From Neisseria weixii (GTDB taxonomy: Bacteria; Pseudomonadota; Gammaproteobacteria; Burkholderiales; Neisseriaceae): 64,000 bases of DNA. The stretch lies in contig NZ_CP023429.1 in assembly GCF_002327085.1 (NCBI RefSeq), positions 1 through 64,000 of the forward strand. The letters run 5' to 3'. The notes beneath the pieces were generated by a model. It was given only the letters and a program-made list of their open reading frames with translations. It was not told where the DNA came from and did not search any database. Positions within the stretch are counted from its first letter, which is position 1. Every line of letters begins with the position of its first letter. Made by a program: the position numbers and the translations under genes. Shown here piece after piece: positions 61,376 through 64,000 of this stretch.

Positions 61376-62582
61376 GAGACCTTTGCAAAAAAACCAAAAC
61401 TCCCCTAAATTCCCCCTAAAGAATTCAGAGGAGTTTTTTTTATGAGCAGCTTCTTCCACCAACAAGCCCGAATCATGACGGGCAAACATACCGGCAGCTG
61501 CCCGTTGCTCAAAATTAACCGGCTGCCCGATTGGCAGCCCGCCGGACAACTGCCCAACCGGCAAAAGACCCGTTACATCCGCGGTCACCGCGGCCGCCCC
61601 GCCTATCCGCTGCCGCCCGTGCTCAAAGCCGTATTGCCCGGCCAATGGCACAGCCTTTCCGATCCGGAATCGGAACGCTGTTCAGCCGCCCGTCCGGATT
61701 TCTGCTTCTTCTGCGGCTTTGATGAAGCCGCCTTACCCGGCCGCAGCACCCCTGCCGTTTCCGCAACCGGCCGGCACAGGATGAAGCCTTAGCCCGGCTT
61801 CCCGAACCGGTTAACCGCCGGCTGACCGAAAAAGGCTTAAAAACAGAGAAAGCCCCGGCAGCAGTGATTGACGCCGCCATCATCCAAACTGCCGGCGGCA
61901 AACAGCGTCAGGCTGTCGAAACCGATGAAAACGGCATCACTGCCGAAACCCTGCCCGGCAAAGACAAGGATGCGCGCCGGGTGAAGAAAGAGGGCAGATT
62001 CACCTTGGGCTGCAAACAACACACCCGCACCGGTTCGGAAGGCTGTATCGGGAAACTGCACACCACCCCGGCCGACGCCCGTGAGTGCAACCATTTCGGA
62101 CCGCTGCCGGACGGCACCGCACCCGGAACAACCGTCTATGCCGATAAGGGGTATGACAGTAAAGCCAACCGGGAGCATCTGCAAAGCAAACGGCTGTCCG
62201 GCGGCATGATGCGTAAGGCACAGCGGGGCAAACCTTTAACGGAGCAGGAGAAACAGCGCAATACGCAGCTGTCGGAAGTGCGCTGTGCGGCCGGGCAAAC
62301 CTTCGGTACGCCGCACCGGAAATCCGGCTGTAAAAGAGCGCGTTATTTCGGTTTACGGAAAGTACCGGCGCAAAGCCATTTGAAAGCGGTGTGCCTGAAC
62401 CTGCCAAAGGCAGCCGGCAGGCTTCGTGTGCCTGCTGCTGCCTGAAAAGGGCAACGGGCACCCCGATAAAGGGGCTGATTGGGGGAAATACGGACGGGAA
62501 ACACGTCTGAAAATGAAAAAACGGTTACCTGATTGTTCAGGTAACCGTTTGGATGGGACGGCCGGTATTTTGCAAAGGTCTC
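61376..62582. mobile_element. IS1106-like insertion sequence (IS5 family), degenerate
   Basis: The 1207-base element has the ends GAGACCTTTGCAAAA (61376) and TTTTGCAAAGGTCTC (62568-62582), an internal hairpin near the right end (ACGGTTACCTGA/TCAGGTAACCGT) and one transposase gene. The flanking AGGCC (61371-61375 and 62583-62587) is a probable 5-base target duplication; the right copy is the first five bases of a DUS. The same end sequences define the MITE at 21030-21172. Confidence 0.85.
61442..62445 (+). pseudogene. IS1106-like transposase, broken and heavily substituted
   Basis: The start MSSFFHQQARIMTGKHTGSC and end SHLKAVCLNLPKAAGRLRVPAAA are clear relatives of the IS1106 transposase. 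A frame change near 61750 (ends at 61792) splits it, the rest being open from about 61760 (CRFRNRLAQDEALARLPEPVN) to 62445. Many residues that are strongly conserved in my memory of IS1106 are changed in one direction: L to P, Y to C, V to A, E to G, F to S, W to R. This corresponds mostly to A-to-G and T-to-C transitions. It is surely inactive. Confidence 0.75.
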
Positions 62583-62611
62583 AGGCCGTCTGAAATATTT
62601 CAGACGGCCTT
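62583..62611 (-). terminator. DUS terminator of pabB-pabC gene
   Basis: AGGCCGTCTGAAAT and ATTTCAGACGGCCTT form a palindrome directly between the IS right end and the stop codon at 62615. Confidence 0.7.
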
Positions 62612-62614
62612 GTG

Positions 62615-64000
62615 TTATTTTAAATCCACGTCAAACAAGCCGCGCAAAGCATTGCTTAAGCAAATTTTTTCGGCGCGTTGCAGCATATCGCGCGTGATGC
62701 GGCTTTCGAATACCTTATCCGTGTCCAGATGGTGCTGCGGATTATCCAACACTTCCTGCCGCATTACACCGTTGAGAATAGCCAAATCCAGAGTAGGAGT
62801 GTGCCATGCGCCATCAATTTTAACGAACACATTGCTGCGGCCGCCTTCGAGCAACAGGCCGTCTGAATTGAAGAACAGGGTATCGAATGCCCCTTGTTCG
62901 GCGACGTGTTGCCACGCCTGGTCAAAATGCGCACGACGGGTGGTTTTAAAGCGGCGGAGGATATCCTGATTCGGCAAGGCATGATTGCTGATGATAACGT
63001 ACTGTTTGCCTACCAATCCGGCCAATGGCGCGTGGGCAAAGACCAGTCCGCCATCATGCTCAGGCAACAGCGCGATTTTCAAGCGTTGTGTTTCAGACGG
63101 CATTTTCATCAAATAATCATTGATTTGCGCGGCAAAGTCCGCATTCAAAGGCAGGTTCAAGGCTTGCGCCGACGTGTTCAGACGGTCTAAATGCCGCGCC
63201 AATAAAGAGCATTGCTTTTGCTCGACGCGCAGCGTTTCAAAAATACCGAAATCCGGTCGCAAATCAGTGAGAAAACGCGCTTTCCAGCCGCATTCCGCCC
63301 ATTCCGCTTCAGCTTGGCTGTCGATGACAATGCCGGAGCCGACACCATATTCAGCGTGAAAATCAGCGGCGGATTGTCTATTTTCAGACGGCCTGAGTAT
63401 CAGCGTGCGGATCACCACGTTTAACACGCCTTCAAAGCCCAAACCGCTTGTACAAGGGTTGAGAAAACCGATGCTGCCTGTGTATAAGCCACGCGGAGAG
63501 GTTTCGAGCTGCCCGATCAGGCTCATGCTCATGCGTTTGGGCGCACCGGTAATCGAGCCGCAGGGAAAGGCAGCGTGGAAAATATCGGCGGTGCGGGTGC
63601 CCGGTCGGGCTTGTGCTTCGATCGCACTGGTCATCTGCCACACGCTGCCGAACTGCGATACCTTAAACGGCTCGGGTACGCGCACGGAGCCGGTTTGCGC
63701 GATTTTGCCCAAATCATTGCGCAACAAATCGACAATCATGATGTTTTCCGCGCGGTTTTTGGGGTCGTTGCGCAAATCGGCAGCGCGTTGCGCATCACCG
63801 CCGTCGTTTAAAATCGGTGCCGTGCCTTTCATCGGTTCGGTGGTGATGAGGCCGTCTGAAGCAATGTTGAGGAAAAGCTCGGGCGAAAAACACAAAGTCC
63901 ATGTATCGAGGCCGTCTGAATCGGGCAGGTGGCACAAGGCGGCATAAGGCACGGGCTGGCGCAAGCGGCGGTATAAATCGATCGGATTGCCGTAGGTATC
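62615..64000 (-). CDS. pabB: Fused aminodeoxychorismate synthase I / aminodeoxychorismate lyase, partial
   Basis: The gene enters from beyond the right edge. The first domain is chorismate-using PabB: LFSPELFL-like LCFSPELFLNIA, EPMKGTAP, DLLRNDLGKIAQTGSV, FPCGSITGAPKRMSM and GLYTGSIGFL are the chorismate-binding signatures. A linker (about residues 190-240) is followed by a class IV aminotransferase-fold lyase (PabC): IFETLRVEQKQCSLLARHLDRL, then LLEGGRSNVFVK and GVMRQEVLD. The fusion yields p-aminobenzoate for folate in one polypeptide. An in-frame upstream sequence (DTYGNPIDLYRRLRQPVPY) extends to the window edge. Neisseria commonly has this fusion. Confidence 0.93.
   Translation of the reverse strand, partial: DTYGNPIDLYRRLRQPVPYAALCHLPDSDGLDTWTLCFSPELFLNIASDGLITTEPMKGTAPILNDGGDAQRAADLRNDPKNRAENIMIVDLLRNDLGKIAQTGSVRVPEPFKVSQFGSVWQMTSAIEAQARPGTRTADIFHAAFPCGSITGAPKRMSMSLIGQLETSPRGLYTGSIGFLNPCTSGLGFEGVLNVVIRTLILRPSENRQSAADFHAEYGVGSGIVIDSQAEAEWAECGWKARFLTDLRPDFGIFETLRVEQKQCSLLARHLDRLNTSAQALNLPLNADFAAQINDYLMKMPSETQRLKIALLPEHDGGLVFAHAPLAGLVGKQYVIISNHALPNQDILRRFKTTRRAHFDQAWQHVAEQGAFDTLFFNSDGLLLEGGRSNVFVKIDGAWHTPTLDLAILNGVMRQEVLDNPQHHLDTDKVFESRITRDMLQRAEKICLSNALRGLFDVDLK

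Overview
The window is chromosomal DNA from a Neisseriaceae bacterium, most likely a commensal Neisseria. The strongest evidence is the 12-base DNA uptake sequence (DUS) in its AGGCCGTCTGAA dialect. It occurs dozens of times, often as inverted pairs that serve as terminators. The N. meningitidis/N. gonorrhoeae dialect starts with AT instead, so those two species are unlikely. The rRNA operon, the dRS3 repeats and the gene neighbourhoods (rsmI/yraN/gmhA/dolP, ffh/ypjD, parB-atp) agree with this.

Layout. (1) 1 to about 13,181: the right-hand end of a transposable (Mu/B3-like) tailed prophage. It holds the tape measure, tail-tip and fibre genes, then a Com zinc-finger gene and a Dam-type methyltransferase beside terminal repeats. 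It interrupts a yheT-like hydrolase gene. (2) 13.2-36.7 kb: housekeeping genes. These are a PAP2 phosphatase, a MoCF/CinA-like protein, argG, rsmI, yraN, gmhA, the dolP lipoprotein, map, an XRE regulator, valS, a surface lipoprotein, a PgtP-type transporter, a ZIP transporter, pdxA, sppA, a LysR regulator with DoxX and nitroreductase genes, ffh and ypjD. (3) 37.2-42.8 kb: a complete rRNA operon, 16S-tRNA-Ile-tRNA-Ala-23S-5S, with promoter, boxA and terminator. (4) 42.9-50.8 kb: a yybP-ykoY manganese riboswitch before a GDT1/TMEM165 exporter, then an RluA-type synthase, ubiG, a GIY-YIG protein, a LysR/SDR pair, a DsbA-like pseudogene, a YhbP-like protein, ubiX and parB. (5) 51.1-58.1 kb: the complete F1Fo ATP synthase operon, atpIBEFHAGDC. 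(6) 58.2-64 kb: an IS1016-like element, ppk1, a decayed IS1106-like element and a fused pabB-pabC gene cut by the window edge. The atp operon, parB and rRNA together suggest an origin-proximal location; this is inference.

Two cross-cutting observations matter for any reader. First, at least ten genes, including the essential valS, ffh and map, are broken by what looks like loss of one base, mostly in short homopolymers. This points to consensus error rather than biology, so the pseudogene labels are provisional. Second, mobile DNA and DUS are intertwined. Two phage tail genes start exactly after a DUS. An IS1106-like element and a small MITE with the same ends both sit at the same position beside a DUS.

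Candidates for undescribed biology are a 30-codon membrane ORF behind a structured leader (about 14,262-14,548), a MITE with TATAGTCGGAGAA ends, and the Com-methyltransferase module at the prophage end.
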